A DNA stretch of 64,000 bases from Nocardia flavorosea NBRC 108225 (GCF_001613385.1 NZ_BDCG01000016.1:62001-126000), one strand, 5' to 3'. Numbered from the stretch's first letter, positions 1 through 9,272 are shown. The notes: generated from the letters alone by a model not told the origin. Made by a program: numbers and translations.

Positions 1-1428
1 CTGTGGCAGGGGCACCGCATCGAGGCCGAGCGGACGCTGGCCAGTTTCGACGCCGACGATCTCGACGAGGTCCAGCTGGCCCGCTGGGGCAGTACCCGGG
101 TGTCGAATCTGCTGTGGGCGATGGGCGATGCCGATAAAGCCGACGAGGTGCTGACGCTGGTGCGGTCGCGTATCACGCACCCGAAGATCGCCCTGATCAC
201 GACCGGCCTCGCCGCCGCCTGCGCGGTCAGCGAGAACCGGCTCGGCGATGCGCTGCGCGAATCCGAACAGGTGCTGCGGGCCGCGGACGCGCCGCCGTGG
301 GCGGTGTGGTGGGCTGCGTTCGGTGGTGGGCTCGCGGCGGCGCTGCTCGGGCGCGCGGCCGAGGCACGGGACTATGCGGAGCGGGGGCGCGCGGTGGAGT
401 CGCATATCGACGGCCTGAACCGGTTCATGTCGACACATGCCGAGGTGCTGGCGCTCGTCCTCACCGGCGACCTGGCCGCCGCGGGTCACCGGGCCACCGA
501 ATACTTCGGGTATTCCGCGCCCGGCCAATACCTGGCGTGGGGGATGTCGAAGATCCTGCAGGGCACCGTCGATGTGGCGCACGGCCGGTTCGCCGCCGGT
601 ATCGACAATCTGGAGCAGGCACTGGCCGCGCTCACCGCGGAGGGCGCCGCCGCCTGGATGTTCCCCGCCCGGATCCGGCTCGCCGAGGCCTACGCGGCGC
701 TCGGCCGCCCGGCCGAGGCCGCCGAATCGATCGCCGAAGCCGATGCCCGCGGCGGCCGGCACAGCGCCGTCTACGAACCGCAGCTCGAGATCGCCCGTGC
801 CTGCCTGGCGGCGGCCGAGGGCACGGTCAGCACCGCCGTCGAGCGCGCGCTCCGTGCCGCGGACGCCGCCGCCCGCGCCGACCAGCACGCCGTGGAGGCA
901 CTGGCACTGCACACCGCCGCCCGGTTCGGTGCGGGATCGGTGGCGCCACGGCTGGCCGATCTGGCGAACCGGGTGGACGGGCCACTGGTCCGGGCACAGG
1001 CGCGGCATGCGGTAGCACTGTCGCGGCGCGACGGCGCCGAGCTGGACGCGGCAGCAGCCGATTTCGAAAGCCTGGGCGCGCGGCTTTCGGCCGCCGATGC
1101 CGCAGCGCAGGCCGCCACCGCCCACGACCGCGCCGGCGATCGGCGACGACTGCTGGAATCGGCAGCTCACGCCAACCGCCTGGCCGCCGCATGCGACGGT
1201 GCGTCGACCCCGGCGCTACGCGACGCCGCCCAGCCGCTCCCGCTCACCGCCCGGGAGCGGGAGATCGCGAATCTGGTGGCGGCGGGCCTGAGCAACCGGC
1301 AGATCGCCGACCGGCTCACCGTTTCGGTCCGGACGGTGGAAGGACACCTGTATCGGGCTTGCACCAAGCTCGATGTCACCGATCGGGAGTCGCTCGCCGC
1401 ACTACTATGCGGCAAATCTGCCCACTGA
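1..1428 (+). CDS. LuxR-family transcriptional regulator, C-terminal part (cut by window start)
   Basis: The reading frame is open from base 1, so the N-terminus lies outside the window. The visible 475 codons are an Ala-rich helical region with TPR-like character (DALRESEQVLRAAD, IDNLEQALAAL). They end in a classical LuxR/GerE DNA-binding domain over the last 60 residues: LTAREREIANLVAAGLSNRQ, then IADRL and SVRTVEGHLYR. Large LuxR (LAL-type) regulators usually carry an ATPase domain at the N-terminus, which cannot be checked here. The neighbour on the right is convergent, so no target can be inferred. The family call is secure; the ligand is unknown. Confidence 0.88.
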   Translation: MWQGHRIEAERTLASFDADDLDEVQLARWGSTRVSNLLWAMGDADKADEVLTLVRSRITHPKIALITTGLAAACAVSENRLGDALRESEQVLRAADAPPWAVWWAAFGGGLAAALLGRAAEARDYAERGRAVESHIDGLNRFMSTHAEVLALVLTGDLAAAGHRATEYFGYSAPGQYLAWGMSKILQGTVDVAHGRFAAGIDNLEQALAALTAEGAAAWMFPARIRLAEAYAALGRPAEAAESIAEADARGGRHSAVYEPQLEIARACLAAAEGTVSTAVERALRAADAAARADQHAVEALALHTAARFGAGSVAPRLADLANRVDGPLVRAQARHAVALSRRDGAELDAAAADFESLGARLSAADAAAQAATAHDRAGDRRRLLESAAHANRLAAACDGASTPALRDAAQPLPLTAREREIANLVAAGLSNRQIADRLTVSVRTVEGHLYRACTKLDVTDRESLAALLCGKSAH

Positions 1429-1510
1429 AGCCGTATAGCCGCTGGTCAACGGGTGAGGGAGGTGGCGGGTCGATGACACGGGTTCGCTACACGCGTGCCC
1501 CGGCTGCCGG

Positions 1511-2362
1511 TCACGACCGCAACCGGGCATGAGTGAAGCGGACCAGTTCCATCGGTCGTAGCCAGTCCGTGCGATCCCAGAACCCGGCTGCAACGGAGTC
1601 GGACTCTCCGATCGACTCCAGGGGGGACCAGCCTGCCGTGTCCAGCCACTCCGCGACTTGGCCGACGGCGGGCGTGCAGTGCCACGGTTCGCCCCGCGCG
1701 CCGACCGCCGCGGCGACTGCCCGGGCGTAGTCGTGACCCGCGTCGTCACGGTCTGAGGCGGGAACGATGTGGTCGAAAACCAGCTCGGATCCCGCCGCAA
1801 GTGCGCTCAGGGACGCGAAGGTCCGCCGTACCGCCTCGGCATCGAGGTACATCGACACCCCGAGCCAGGACACGAAGGTCGGGACGTCCGGCCTGAGTCC
1901 CGCGCGCACGAGTTCGGGAACCGGATCACCGGACGAGAGATCCACCGGCACCGATACACCCCGTTCCTGGATGCCGGCCTGATTCGACAGGGACGAGCGC
2001 CACGCGAGCACACCCGGAAGGTCGACATGCCAAATCTTGCACGAACGCGAGACCCGCCATGCCGACGTGTCGAGGCCCGCACCCAGCACGACGTACTGTC
2101 CGATGCCCGACGCGTGGAGCAGTCGTTCTGCGTACGCGCTCCGGGCGGCGGCCGACAGTCGGGCCGCAGCGAGTACCGCTTCTCCGGGATGGGAGCGATG
2201 AAACCCGAGAGGTGACGGCTCGCCCGCGGTGGCGCAGAGGCGTTCCGCGATCTCATCGAGGATCAGATGAGGTGGAGAGTCCACGATCGCGTGGGCGGCC
2301 CGTGCGGCGGCGGACATGAGTGCCGAAGGGCTCGGCGTGACGATGTCATTCACCCCAACCAT
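1511..2362 (-). CDS. Class I SAM-dependent methyltransferase (TIGR00027 / LCMT-like family)
   Basis: A 283-residue protein with the SAM-binding motif VVLGAGLDTSAWR near residue 92, preceded by the conserved arginine-rich helix. An acidic strand (HVDLPGVL) follows, then the region VSWLGVSMYL typical of the leucine carboxyl methyltransferase-like proteins that are expanded in mycobacteria and Nocardia. Length fits the family. The start is the ATG at 2362, directly after the stop of an open frame ending at 2363. The substrate cannot be read from the sequence; members are often annotated only as putative O-methyltransferases. It converges with the LuxR gene. Confidence 0.85.
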   Translation of the reverse strand: MVGVNDIVTPSPSALMSAAARAAHAIVDSPPHLILDEIAERLCATAGEPSPLGFHRSHPGEAVLAAARLSAAARSAYAERLLHASGIGQYVVLGAGLDTSAWRVSRSCKIWHVDLPGVLAWRSSLSNQAGIQERGVSVPVDLSSGDPVPELVRAGLRPDVPTFVSWLGVSMYLDAEAVRRTFASLSALAAGSELVFDHIVPASDRDDAGHDYARAVAAAVGARGEPWHCTPAVGQVAEWLDTAGWSPLESIGESDSVAAGFWDRTDWLRPMELVRFTHARLRS

Positions 2363-2689
2363 CTACCCGAGTTCGAGCGGTATGTGTGGGAGGCGCGCCG
2401 CATCGATCTCCGAATAGTGCTGAAAGTAGTGGAATTCGAACGAATCCGCCGTCTCCTTCAGGCCGGCTCTGATCGGCGGGAAGGTAGCCGACGGCGGTCG
2501 GCGCGTCCGTCCGGTCCGGTTTCGGTCATCACCGGTGGTCGGCCGAGACGTTGTCCAAGGTTGTGTCCGGGGACGGTACCGAGCAGAAATAGGTATGCCG
2601 CGGGCGTTCGGCCGACGCGTGCCTGCGCCACGCGGATCAGGCTGGTGCCACCCCGTCGATATCGACCGCGAAGGCAGCCATGTATCCAA

Positions 2690-2890
2690 TTGCGCTCCGA
2701 GAGTCCTGGCATCGCCGCACCGTTGATCATCGGCATCGTCGAACTCGACGAAGGACCGTGGGTCTACACCTCGATCGAAGGGCAGATCCCACTGGCGCCG
2801 AGCACCCCGGTGCGGGTGCGATTCCAGCCCCGGCCCCGAGAGGACAGAATCCCGGTGTTCGCGGTGATCCCGGAAACCGGCGGCCCGGCG
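2690..2890 (+). pseudogene. Remnant of a DUF35-type OB-fold (acyl-CoA-associated) protein
   Basis: One frame here reads as the C-terminal OB-fold of Zn-ribbon/DUF35 proteins: SPGIAAPLIIGIVELDEG, then VYTSIEG, then PVRVRFQPRPREDRIPVFAV. These proteins partner lipid-transfer or thiolase-like enzymes in steroid and acyl-CoA metabolism. Neither a start nor the N-terminal Cys4 zinc ribbon can be found upstream in any frame, so this looks like a decayed 3' piece of a lost gene. No partner gene is next to it. The rest of the 2363-3094 stretch shows no intact gene. Confidence 0.5.
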
Positions 2891-3094
2891 GTTCGCCGCG
2901 AGCGAGCCCCCGGAGGAGCGAGGGAACGGAGGCCGCCCATGCCGTCGATTCGCCATCCGCTGGGCACCGTTCGGCGGCGCGAGGACAGTCCACCGGCATC
3001 CCACGGCACCGGCCCGGTCGAGGAGCTGAACCGGATCCGTGCGGTGAGGCGCCTCGGGCCGGGGCAAAAGTGGGCGTCCCCCGTTCGACAGGCG

Positions 3095-3124
3095 TTTCCA
3101 GGTCCTTGCCGGATCGGTTACGCT
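3095..3124 (+). promoter_or_regulatory. Putative sigma70-type promoter of the lipoprotein gene
   Basis: TTTCCA and TACGCT are spaced by 18 bases and lie about 45 bases upstream of the lipoprotein start. A GGAGG follows at about 3153. This is pattern evidence only. Confidence 0.4.
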
Positions 3125-3167
3125 GACCGCTCGTCGAACACCCCGGGGATGTGGAGGTGCGTATTTT

Positions 3168-3455
3168 ATGGGCAGGAAATCCGCCGTCCGATTCGCCGCG
3201 ACCGTATCGTTGTGCGCTGCGACTGCGCTGCTCTACGGGTGTGCGCAGGACGCCGGTGGCCACGCCACGGCCGCGGCTCCGGTGGCGGCGCAGGTGACGA
3301 CCGAGACCCCGCAGGAGCGCAGTGTGCGTATCCGGGATGAGCTGGTGCGGCTGGGGTGCGATACCAATTCCTGTATCCAGACGTATTTCGCCTGTGAGGA
3401 CGGTTTGCTGTCGGGTGAGGCGTGCGAGTTCTACCGGCAGCATCCCCTGAAGTAG
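3168..3455 (+). CDS. Small putative lipoprotein
   Basis: A 95-residue protein with a lipoprotein signal: a basic start (MGRKSAVRF), a hydrophobic stretch, and the lipobox LLYGC at residues 21-25. The mature part begins with a low-complexity Ala/Thr linker. It ends in a small Cys-rich region containing four cysteines (LGCDTNSC, FACEDG, GEACEFY) that could form two disulfides outside the membrane. No named family was recognised. A GGAGG lies about 10 bases before the ATG. It is followed by a strong hairpin, so it is probably monocistronic. Confidence 0.7.
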   Translation: MGRKSAVRFAATVSLCAATALLYGCAQDAGGHATAAAPVAAQVTTETPQERSVRIRDELVRLGCDTNSCIQTYFACEDGLLSGEACEFYRQHPLK

Positions 3456-3461
3456 CCGAAA

Positions 3462-3487
3462 CCAGTCCAGTTGAAAAACTGGACTGG
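3462..3487 (+). terminator. Hairpin terminator after the lipoprotein gene
   Basis: A perfect 11-bp stem (CCAGTCCAGTT / AACTGGACTGG) closes a GAAA tetraloop 6 bases after the stop codon. There is no T-tract, as is common in actinobacterial terminators. Confidence 0.7.
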
Positions 3488-3658
3488 CAGGGTTCGGCGG
3501 GCTGTCGACAGTGTGTGCCGGATCGCCTCGCCGTCGGCCGCAGTCCGCCTCATGGGTCCGGCGGGCGGACTTGTCCGGGGACGGTTCGGGGGTTCCGGGC
3601 TCGGCCGGGGTTACCGGATCAGGGGGGGGCACAACCTCGGGTTTTCCGGGGGTTGGGT

Positions 3659-3883
3659 TCAGGTTGTCCGGGTGTGTAGCGCCGACGCTTCCCGGTGCGA
3701 GCGTGCGGCATTCAGATCCCGGTGTCCGCGCTCGGCGTCGTACCGCGTGAGCGATTCTTCGGTGACCGAACCGAGTGGCCGGTACCGCTCCAGTAGTTCC
3801 GGTAGTCGCGATTCGGTGACCAGGTACTGGTGAGCGAAATAGACGAAGGTTCCCACTCCCACGAGCGCCACAAAGAGTGTCAT
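3659..3883 (-). CDS. Small single-pass membrane protein, divergent from the MocR regulator
   Basis: A 74-residue protein starting at the ATG at 3883. Residues 2-20 (MTLFVALVGVGTFVYFAHQ) form one hydrophobic segment. The rest is a charged soluble tail rich in Arg, Glu and His. The frame stays open upstream but contains no start codon before this ATG. GGAGG abuts the ATG, too close for normal use, so the message may be leaderless. MocR regulators often control a divergent gene, so this may be its target. No family recognised. Confidence 0.55.
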   Translation of the reverse strand: MTLFVALVGVGTFVYFAHQYLVTESRLPELLERYRPLGSVTEESLTRYDAERGHRDLNAARSHREASALHTRTT

Positions 3884-3907
3884 CCTCCCACTATCACCCG
3901 AGTGGAC

Positions 3908-3937
3908 TTGCCGATAAAGAGCCAATCGGTCGATACT
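3908..3937 (+). promoter_or_regulatory. Promoter of the MocR gene (probably leaderless)
   Basis: TTGCCG and GATACT are separated by 18 bases. The -10 element ends 6 bases before the ATG at 3944, so transcription should begin at or next to the start codon. The site lies between two divergent genes. Confidence 0.5.
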
Positions 3938-3943
3938 GGACCT

Positions 3944-5449
3944 ATGTCGACGAGAGTGCTCGGCGCCGCGGGTCTCGCCCGTGATCTGGGGCAGTGGCGC
4001 GGCCCGGACCCGGCATCCGCCGACGGGGGTGCGCGACGTCCCGCCCGGCCCGCCTATCTCGCCTTGGCGGAGGGGATCCGGCTGCTCATCCACGACGGGC
4101 GTGCCCCCCTGGGCATCGCCCTGCCCAGCGAACGCGATCTCGCCGCCACCCTCGGGGTCAGCCGCACCACCGTGACCTCCACCTATGCGCTGCTGCGCGA
4201 GCACGGTTACCTCATCACCCGGCAGGGCTCGCGGTCCACCGTCGCGCTGCCGCCGGCGATCGCGCACGACGGCGGCCGTGCCGGGCGCGGGATTCTGGCC
4301 ACCATGGCCACCGGCGCCCAGCCCGCGGTCGACCTGACGTATGCCGCGATGACTGCGCCACCGGAGATGGAGGACGCATATTCGGTGGCGTTGCAGGGCA
4401 TACCGTCGTACCTGAGCACCCACGGCATGGATCCGGTCGGGATCCTGCCGTTGCGCGAAGCGATTGCCCGTCGCTACACCGAACGCGGACTGCCGACCGG
4501 CGCCGACCAGATCCTGGTGACCCTCGGCGCCCAGCACGGTCTGCGACTGCTGCTGAATGTGCTCGCGCCGCCCTCGGCCCGGGTGCTCATCGACCACCCC
4601 ACCTACCCGAATGCGATCGAGGCGATCCGGGATGTCGGCGCCCGTCCGGTGCCGGTGCCGTTACGTATCGAAGATCCGGATTCGGCCTGGGACCTGGACG
4701 GTCTGCGCAGCGCCGCCCGGCAGACGGCAGCGAGCCTGGCCTATCTGGTGCCCGACCACAACAACCCGACCGGATTCCTGATGGACGAGCCGGCCCGCGC
4801 GGAACTGGCCGCTATCGCCCGGGAGACCCGGATGATGTTGATCATCGACGAATCCATGGCGAATCTGTCGCTCGGTGATACGGCCCCGGTCGCGCCGGTC
4901 GCCGCGTTCGCCAAGGGCGCCGAGGTGATCACCATCGGTTCGGCGTCCAAATCGTTCTGGGGCGGGTTGCGGGTCGGCTGGATCCGGACCTCGGAATCGT
5001 TGATCACCCGGTTGCTCACCACCCGCGCGACCGTCGACCTCGGCACGCCGGTGATGGACCAGCTCGCGGCGGTCCATCTGCTCGAACACGCCGACCCCAT
5101 TCTCGCGCGGCGCCGCAAACTGCTGCGCGATCAACGGGAGGCATTGCTGACGGCAATGGCCGAGGAGCTGCCGGACTGGTATGTGCTGCCGGGCGTGGGC
5201 GGGATGTCGGTGTGGGCGCAACTGCCCGCCCCGGTCTCGACCGCGCTGGCCGCCACTGCCCCCAATCACGGTGTGCTGCTGGCGGCGGGGCCGCGGTTCG
5301 GGGTGCAGGGTGCCTTCGAACGCTTTCTACGCCTGCCCTATACGAACCCCGAGCCCGAACTCCGCCGAGCCGTCACGGCCATAGCGGCCGCCTACGACGG
5401 GTTGGGGCCGCGGGCCGGCGACCAGTTGCAACCGCTCACCTGCTACTGA
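3944..5449 (+). CDS. MocR/PdxR-type regulator (GntR winged helix fused to aminotransferase fold)
   Basis: A 501-residue protein. Residues about 38-105 form a GntR winged helix (LPSERDLAATLGVSRTTVTS, then LREHGYL). Residues about 140-495 form a class I aminotransferase fold that binds PLP, with the lysine in SASKSFWGGLRVGW and the conserved PDHNNPTG. Such proteins sense PLP-linked ligands and usually regulate a neighbouring or divergent gene. The frame is open back to 3830, but the ATG at 3944 fits the N-terminus and the promoter. No vitamin B6 gene is adjacent, so the target is open; the divergent small membrane gene is the nearest candidate. Confidence 0.88.
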   Translation: MSTRVLGAAGLARDLGQWRGPDPASADGGARRPARPAYLALAEGIRLLIHDGRAPLGIALPSERDLAATLGVSRTTVTSTYALLREHGYLITRQGSRSTVALPPAIAHDGGRAGRGILATMATGAQPAVDLTYAAMTAPPEMEDAYSVALQGIPSYLSTHGMDPVGILPLREAIARRYTERGLPTGADQILVTLGAQHGLRLLLNVLAPPSARVLIDHPTYPNAIEAIRDVGARPVPVPLRIEDPDSAWDLDGLRSAARQTAASLAYLVPDHNNPTGFLMDEPARAELAAIARETRMMLIIDESMANLSLGDTAPVAPVAAFAKGAEVITIGSASKSFWGGLRVGWIRTSESLITRLLTTRATVDLGTPVMDQLAAVHLLEHADPILARRRKLLRDQREALLTAMAEELPDWYVLPGVGGMSVWAQLPAPVSTALAATAPNHGVLLAAGPRFGVQGAFERFLRLPYTNPEPELRRAVTAIAAAYDGLGPRAGDQLQPLTCY

Positions 5450-5809
5450 CTCAGTGCCTGATAACTCGGTGCGATTCATCGGAGAGCCCTCCTCGGATGT
5501 CGTCGGTTCACCCTCGATCGGGTGTGGACTGCTGTTCCCGCGTCGTCGGGACCGGTTGCACCGGCACCCACAAGGTGCCGGTCAGCGCCTCCCCGTACGT
5601 TCGGCTCATCCGGCCTGCGCTCGGCCCGGCCGCGACCGAGCGCAGGCCGCGTCGGCACGGCTCTGCCTCGTGACTGCGGCACCGCCACCGGCGCCATCTC
5701 AGGTCTGCCCACCACGTGACCAGGCGAATCGTCCGGCTGCCCGGGGACGGTCGGCAAGCCGAGTTTCCGGGCACGTGCTGAGCACGGCTGTTACCGGGCG
5801 CAGCGCGGT
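5450..5809. other. Intergenic stretch between convergent MocR and ackA genes
   Basis: There are 360 bases without a convincing gene. The open frames here have no family resemblance or ribosome binding site. No clear terminator hairpin was found. Confidence 0.6.
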
Positions 5810-7009
5810 TCAGGAGTGCCGGGTGACCGCCACCGCCGCCCGGGCGATGGCCAGTTCCTCGTTCGTCGGGATCACCAGAACTTGCACCGGACATTCCGGT
5901 GGGGAGATCCGCCGGGGTTCGCGGGATTTCGCGGTATTGAGTTCGGGATCCACCACGATCCCGAATCGGTGCAACCCGGCCAGCGCGTCCGCGCGTACAT
6001 CGGGGTTGTTCTCCCCTACGCCCGCCGTGAAGGTGACCGCGTCGACCCCGCCCAAGTCGATCAAGTAGGCGCCGAGATAGTGACGCAGGCGGTGCACGTA
6101 GACGTCGTAGGCCGCGCGGGCAGCGGTATCGCCGGAATCGATCCGCCGCCGCAGTTCCCGGAAGTCGTTGACCCCGGCCATCCCGCGTAGCCCCGATCCA
6201 CGGTTGAGTAACCTGTCGATACCGTCGACGTCCAGATGGGCGGTCCGCATCAGGTGCAGGATTATCCCGGGGTCCAGATCGCCGGGCCGGGTGCCCATGA
6301 CCAGCCCCTCCAGCGGGGTCAGACCCATACTGGTGTCCACCGGGCGGCCACCGCGCAGGGCCGATACCGAGGCGCCGTTACCGAGGTGGAAAACGATCTG
6401 GTTCAGCGTTTCCGGTGGGCGGCCGAGGAATTCGGCGGCACGGCCGGAGACGTATTCGTGGGAGGTGCCGTGGAAGCCGTAGCGGCGGATCCCGTGCGTT
6501 TCGGCGACCTGGCTGTCGATCGCATAGGTTTTTGCGGCGGCCGGGAGACCGTGGAAGAACGCGGTATCGAATACCGCCACCTGCGGTGTATCGGGCAGTA
6601 GTTCGCGCACGGCCAGGATCCCGCGAATATTGGCCGGATTGTGCAGCGGGGCGAGTGTGCTCAGCTCGCGCACCGTGTCCAGGACCGCATCGTCGATCAG
6701 GGTGGGCCGGTAGAAGACCTCGCCGCCGTGCACAACGCGATGGCCCACGGCGGTGATTCCGGCAGTGGTGAGATCGTCGCCGCCTTCGGCGAATTTGGCG
6801 AAAGCCAGGCGTAAACCGGCAGTGTGGTCGGGGATCTCCTGTTGCTCGGTGAGTGTCCGATCACCGGCAGTGTGCTCGATCGCGCCGCCGTCCTCACCGA
6901 TCCGCTCGACGAGACCGGACGCGATGATCGTGCCAGAATCCGGCTCCATCAGCTGGTATTTGATCGAGGACGAACCCGAGTTGACCACGAGTACGCGAAT
7001 CGATTCCAC
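5810..7009 (-). CDS. ackA: Acetate kinase
   Basis: Interconverts acetyl phosphate plus ADP and acetate plus ATP in the cytoplasm. The family marks are plain: VLVVNSGSSSIKYQL at the N-terminus, VGHRVVHGGE, the catalytic-region HNPANI, AVFDTAFFHG, GFHGTSHEYV, HLGNGASVSA and TFTAGVGENNPDVR near the end. Length is about 399 residues, normal for AckA. The GTG at 7009 has AGGAGA 5 bases upstream. A further GTG at 7039 overlaps the pta stop (GTGA) but has no ribosome binding site, so 7009 is preferred. It forms an operon with pta. Confidence 0.95.
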   Translation of the reverse strand: MESIRVLVVNSGSSSIKYQLMEPDSGTIIASGLVERIGEDGGAIEHTAGDRTLTEQQEIPDHTAGLRLAFAKFAEGGDDLTTAGITAVGHRVVHGGEVFYRPTLIDDAVLDTVRELSTLAPLHNPANIRGILAVRELLPDTPQVAVFDTAFFHGLPAAAKTYAIDSQVAETHGIRRYGFHGTSHEYVSGRAAEFLGRPPETLNQIVFHLGNGASVSALRGGRPVDTSMGLTPLEGLVMGTRPGDLDPGIILHLMRTAHLDVDGIDRLLNRGSGLRGMAGVNDFRELRRRIDSGDTAARAAYDVYVHRLRHYLGAYLIDLGGVDAVTFTAGVGENNPDVRADALAGLHRFGIVVDPELNTAKSREPRRISPPECPVQVLVIPTNEELAIARAAVAVTRHS

Positions 7010-7035
7010 CGCCGTCTCCTGTTCGCCGGACCGCG

Positions 7036-9108
7036 TCACTGCTGCTGCGCCTGAATGGCGGTGATGGCCACCGTGTTCACGATATCGGTGACCAACGCGC
7101 CCCGGGACAGGTCGTTCACCGGTTTGCGTAACCCTTGCAGCACCGGCCCGATCGCGACTGCGCCCGCGCTGCGCTGCACCGCCTTGTACGTGTTGTTGCC
7201 GGTGTTCAGGTCGGGGAAGATGAAAACCGTGGCTCGCCCGGCTACTTCGGAACCGGGGAGTTTGGCGTCGGCGACCGTGGGCTCGATCGCGGCGTCGTAC
7301 TGGATGGGCCCCTCCACCAGCAGTTCCGGCGCTCGCTCCCGGACCAGTGCCGTGGCGACCCGCACCTTGTCCACATCCGCGCCGCTACCGGATTCGCCGG
7401 TGGAATAGGACAGCATCGCCACTCGCGTATCGATACCGAAACGGGTCGCGGTGGCTGCCGAGGATATGGCGATATCGGCCAGCTGCTCGGAGGACGGGTC
7501 GGGGACGACGGCGCAGTCACCGTAGGCGAGCACCCGGTCGGCCAGGCACATCAGGAAAACACTCGAGACCGTCGACACCCCCGGAACGGTTTTGATGATC
7601 TCGAAGGAGGGGCGGATGGTGTGCGCGGTGGTGTGCGCGGCACCGGACACCATGCCGTCGGCGAGACCGCGATGCACCATCATCGTGCCGAAATAGGAGA
7701 TATCGCCGACTGTTTCGCGGGCCCGCTCGAACGTCATGCCCTTGTGTTTGCGCAGTTCGGTGTATTCGCGGGCGAAATCCTCGAGATGTTCGGAAGCCCG
7801 CGGGTCCAGCACCTGAGCACCGCTGATATCCACCCCGAGCTCCGCGGCGCGGGCCCGGACGGCTGTCTCGTCGCCCAGGATGATCAGGTCGGCGACCTTA
7901 CGTTGCAGTACGCGCCCGGCCGCCCGCAGTACCCGATCGTCGTCGCCCTCGGGCAGCACGATGGTTTTGCGGTCCGCGCGGGCACGTTCGATCAGCTGGT
8001 ATTCGAACATCTGCGGAGTGACCACGCTGGTCAACGGCACCTCGAGCCGGCGCAGGAACTGTGCCGCGTCCACATGGGTTTCCATCAGCGCCAGTGCGGT
8101 GTCCACTTTGCGCGGGTTGTCGGCGGACATCCGGCCGCGGGTGCGATGCGCGACGCCGGCGGTGTCGTAGGTGCCCGAAGCGGTGGTCAGGATGGGTAAT
8201 CGGGGTTTCAGTCCGGTGATCAGGCGGGCGATCGCGGGATGGGGGAGCAGTCCCCCGTTCATGACGATCCCGGCCAGCGATGGGAAACTCTCCGCCTCGT
8301 GCGCGTTCACCACACTCAGCAGCACATCGGATCGGTCGCCCGGTGCGATCACGACCGCGCCGTCGAAAAGTCGTTCCAGAATATGTTCGGCGGTCATTCC
8401 GCCCACCATCACCCCCAGCGCCTCGCGGTGCAGGAGTTCGGGGTCGCCGCTGTACATCTCGCCGCCCAGCGCATCCCGTAGCTCGGCCATGGTCGGGGCG
8501 ATCAGCAACGGTACTTCCGGCAGGCTCCAGCGCGGGACCCCGAAACCAGCGAGCCGCTCCCGTACCGGTTCGAGATCGTCCGGTGCGCACCGGTTCGCGA
8601 TGATCGCCAGCAGTTGCGCGTGCTCGCTCGCCAATTCCGCCGTGCACAGCTCCACCAACTGTTCGACCTCATCCGGCGACCGCTGCGCTCCGCGCACCAC
8701 CAGCAGTACCGGCGCCCCCAGGTTCACGGCGATCCGCGCATTGAATCGCAGTTCACTGGGGCTGGCCACGTCCGTGTAGTCGCTGCCGACGATCACTACG
8801 GCATCACAGGCCGCTGCCACCTCGTGGTAACGCATGACCATCTCGGAGATCGCGGCGTCCGGGTCGGCGTGCACCTGCTCGTAGCTCACTCCGGCTGCCT
8901 GGTGGTATTCGATATCGACGGTGCTGTGCTCGAGCAGCAGTTCGAGAATGTAATCGGGTTCGGTCGCCGACCGGATGATGGGCCGGAACACCCCCACCCG
9001 CGCGGTGGTCGCGCACAACATCTGCAGCACCCCGAGCGCCACGGTCGATTTCCCGGTATCACCCTCGGGCGATGCGATGTACACACTGGACGCAGCAACC
9101 TCGGCCAT
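7036..9108 (-). CDS. pta: Phosphate acetyltransferase, long form
   Basis: Converts acetyl-CoA and phosphate to acetyl phosphate and CoA. This is the long (690-residue) three-domain form. An N-terminal P-loop/BioD-like domain carries SVYIASPEGDTGKSTVALGV. A middle DRTGG domain spans about residues 215-340. The C-terminal PTA domain starts at about 365 (IERARADRKTIVLPEGDDDR) and contains MVSGAAHTTAHTIRP and FPDLNTGNNTYKAVQR. It lies upstream of ackA on the same strand, the usual acetate pathway pair. fgd precedes pta directly in M. tuberculosis but here is 2.3 kb away, beyond two inserted genes. Confidence 0.95.
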   Translation of the reverse strand: MAEVAASSVYIASPEGDTGKSTVALGVLQMLCATTARVGVFRPIIRSATEPDYILELLLEHSTVDIEYHQAAGVSYEQVHADPDAAISEMVMRYHEVAAACDAVVIVGSDYTDVASPSELRFNARIAVNLGAPVLLVVRGAQRSPDEVEQLVELCTAELASEHAQLLAIIANRCAPDDLEPVRERLAGFGVPRWSLPEVPLLIAPTMAELRDALGGEMYSGDPELLHREALGVMVGGMTAEHILERLFDGAVVIAPGDRSDVLLSVVNAHEAESFPSLAGIVMNGGLLPHPAIARLITGLKPRLPILTTASGTYDTAGVAHRTRGRMSADNPRKVDTALALMETHVDAAQFLRRLEVPLTSVVTPQMFEYQLIERARADRKTIVLPEGDDDRVLRAAGRVLQRKVADLIILGDETAVRARAAELGVDISGAQVLDPRASEHLEDFAREYTELRKHKGMTFERARETVGDISYFGTMMVHRGLADGMVSGAAHTTAHTIRPSFEIIKTVPGVSTVSSVFLMCLADRVLAYGDCAVVPDPSSEQLADIAISSAATATRFGIDTRVAMLSYSTGESGSGADVDKVRVATALVRERAPELLVEGPIQYDAAIEPTVADAKLPGSEVAGRATVFIFPDLNTGNNTYKAVQRSAGAVAIGPVLQGLRKPVNDLSRGALVTDIVNTVAITAIQAQQQ

Positions 9109-9128
9109 GAGCTAGAGCCTAACGGTGT

Positions 9129-9146
9129 GCACCGGTGCACCGGTGC
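9129..9146. promoter_or_regulatory. 18-bp palindrome upstream of pta
   Basis: GCACCGGTGCACCGGTGC is its own reverse complement and consists of two overlapping copies of GCACCGGTGC. It lies 20-38 bases upstream of the pta start, where an operator would act. The binding protein is unknown. Confidence 0.45.
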
Positions 9147-9272
9147 TCGTGGCCTGGCACGGCCCGGTGACCGCTCGACAACTGGTAACGGTGACAATCC
9201 TGCGCGTTTCCGGTTGTCCTCTGCGTTAATCCGGTCGAACGGCCGGGGTGCGGTCACAAGAATAGGCAGCCT

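Noticed and set aside
2267..3340. Open frame of 357 codons on the plus strand
   Set aside because: It runs antisense through the methyltransferase start and a decayed region and is protein-like only over the DUF35 remnant, so it is not an intact gene.
3830..3943. Upstream extension of the MocR frame
   Set aside because: The extension overlaps the divergent gene's start and the promoter and has no similarity to MocR N-termini.
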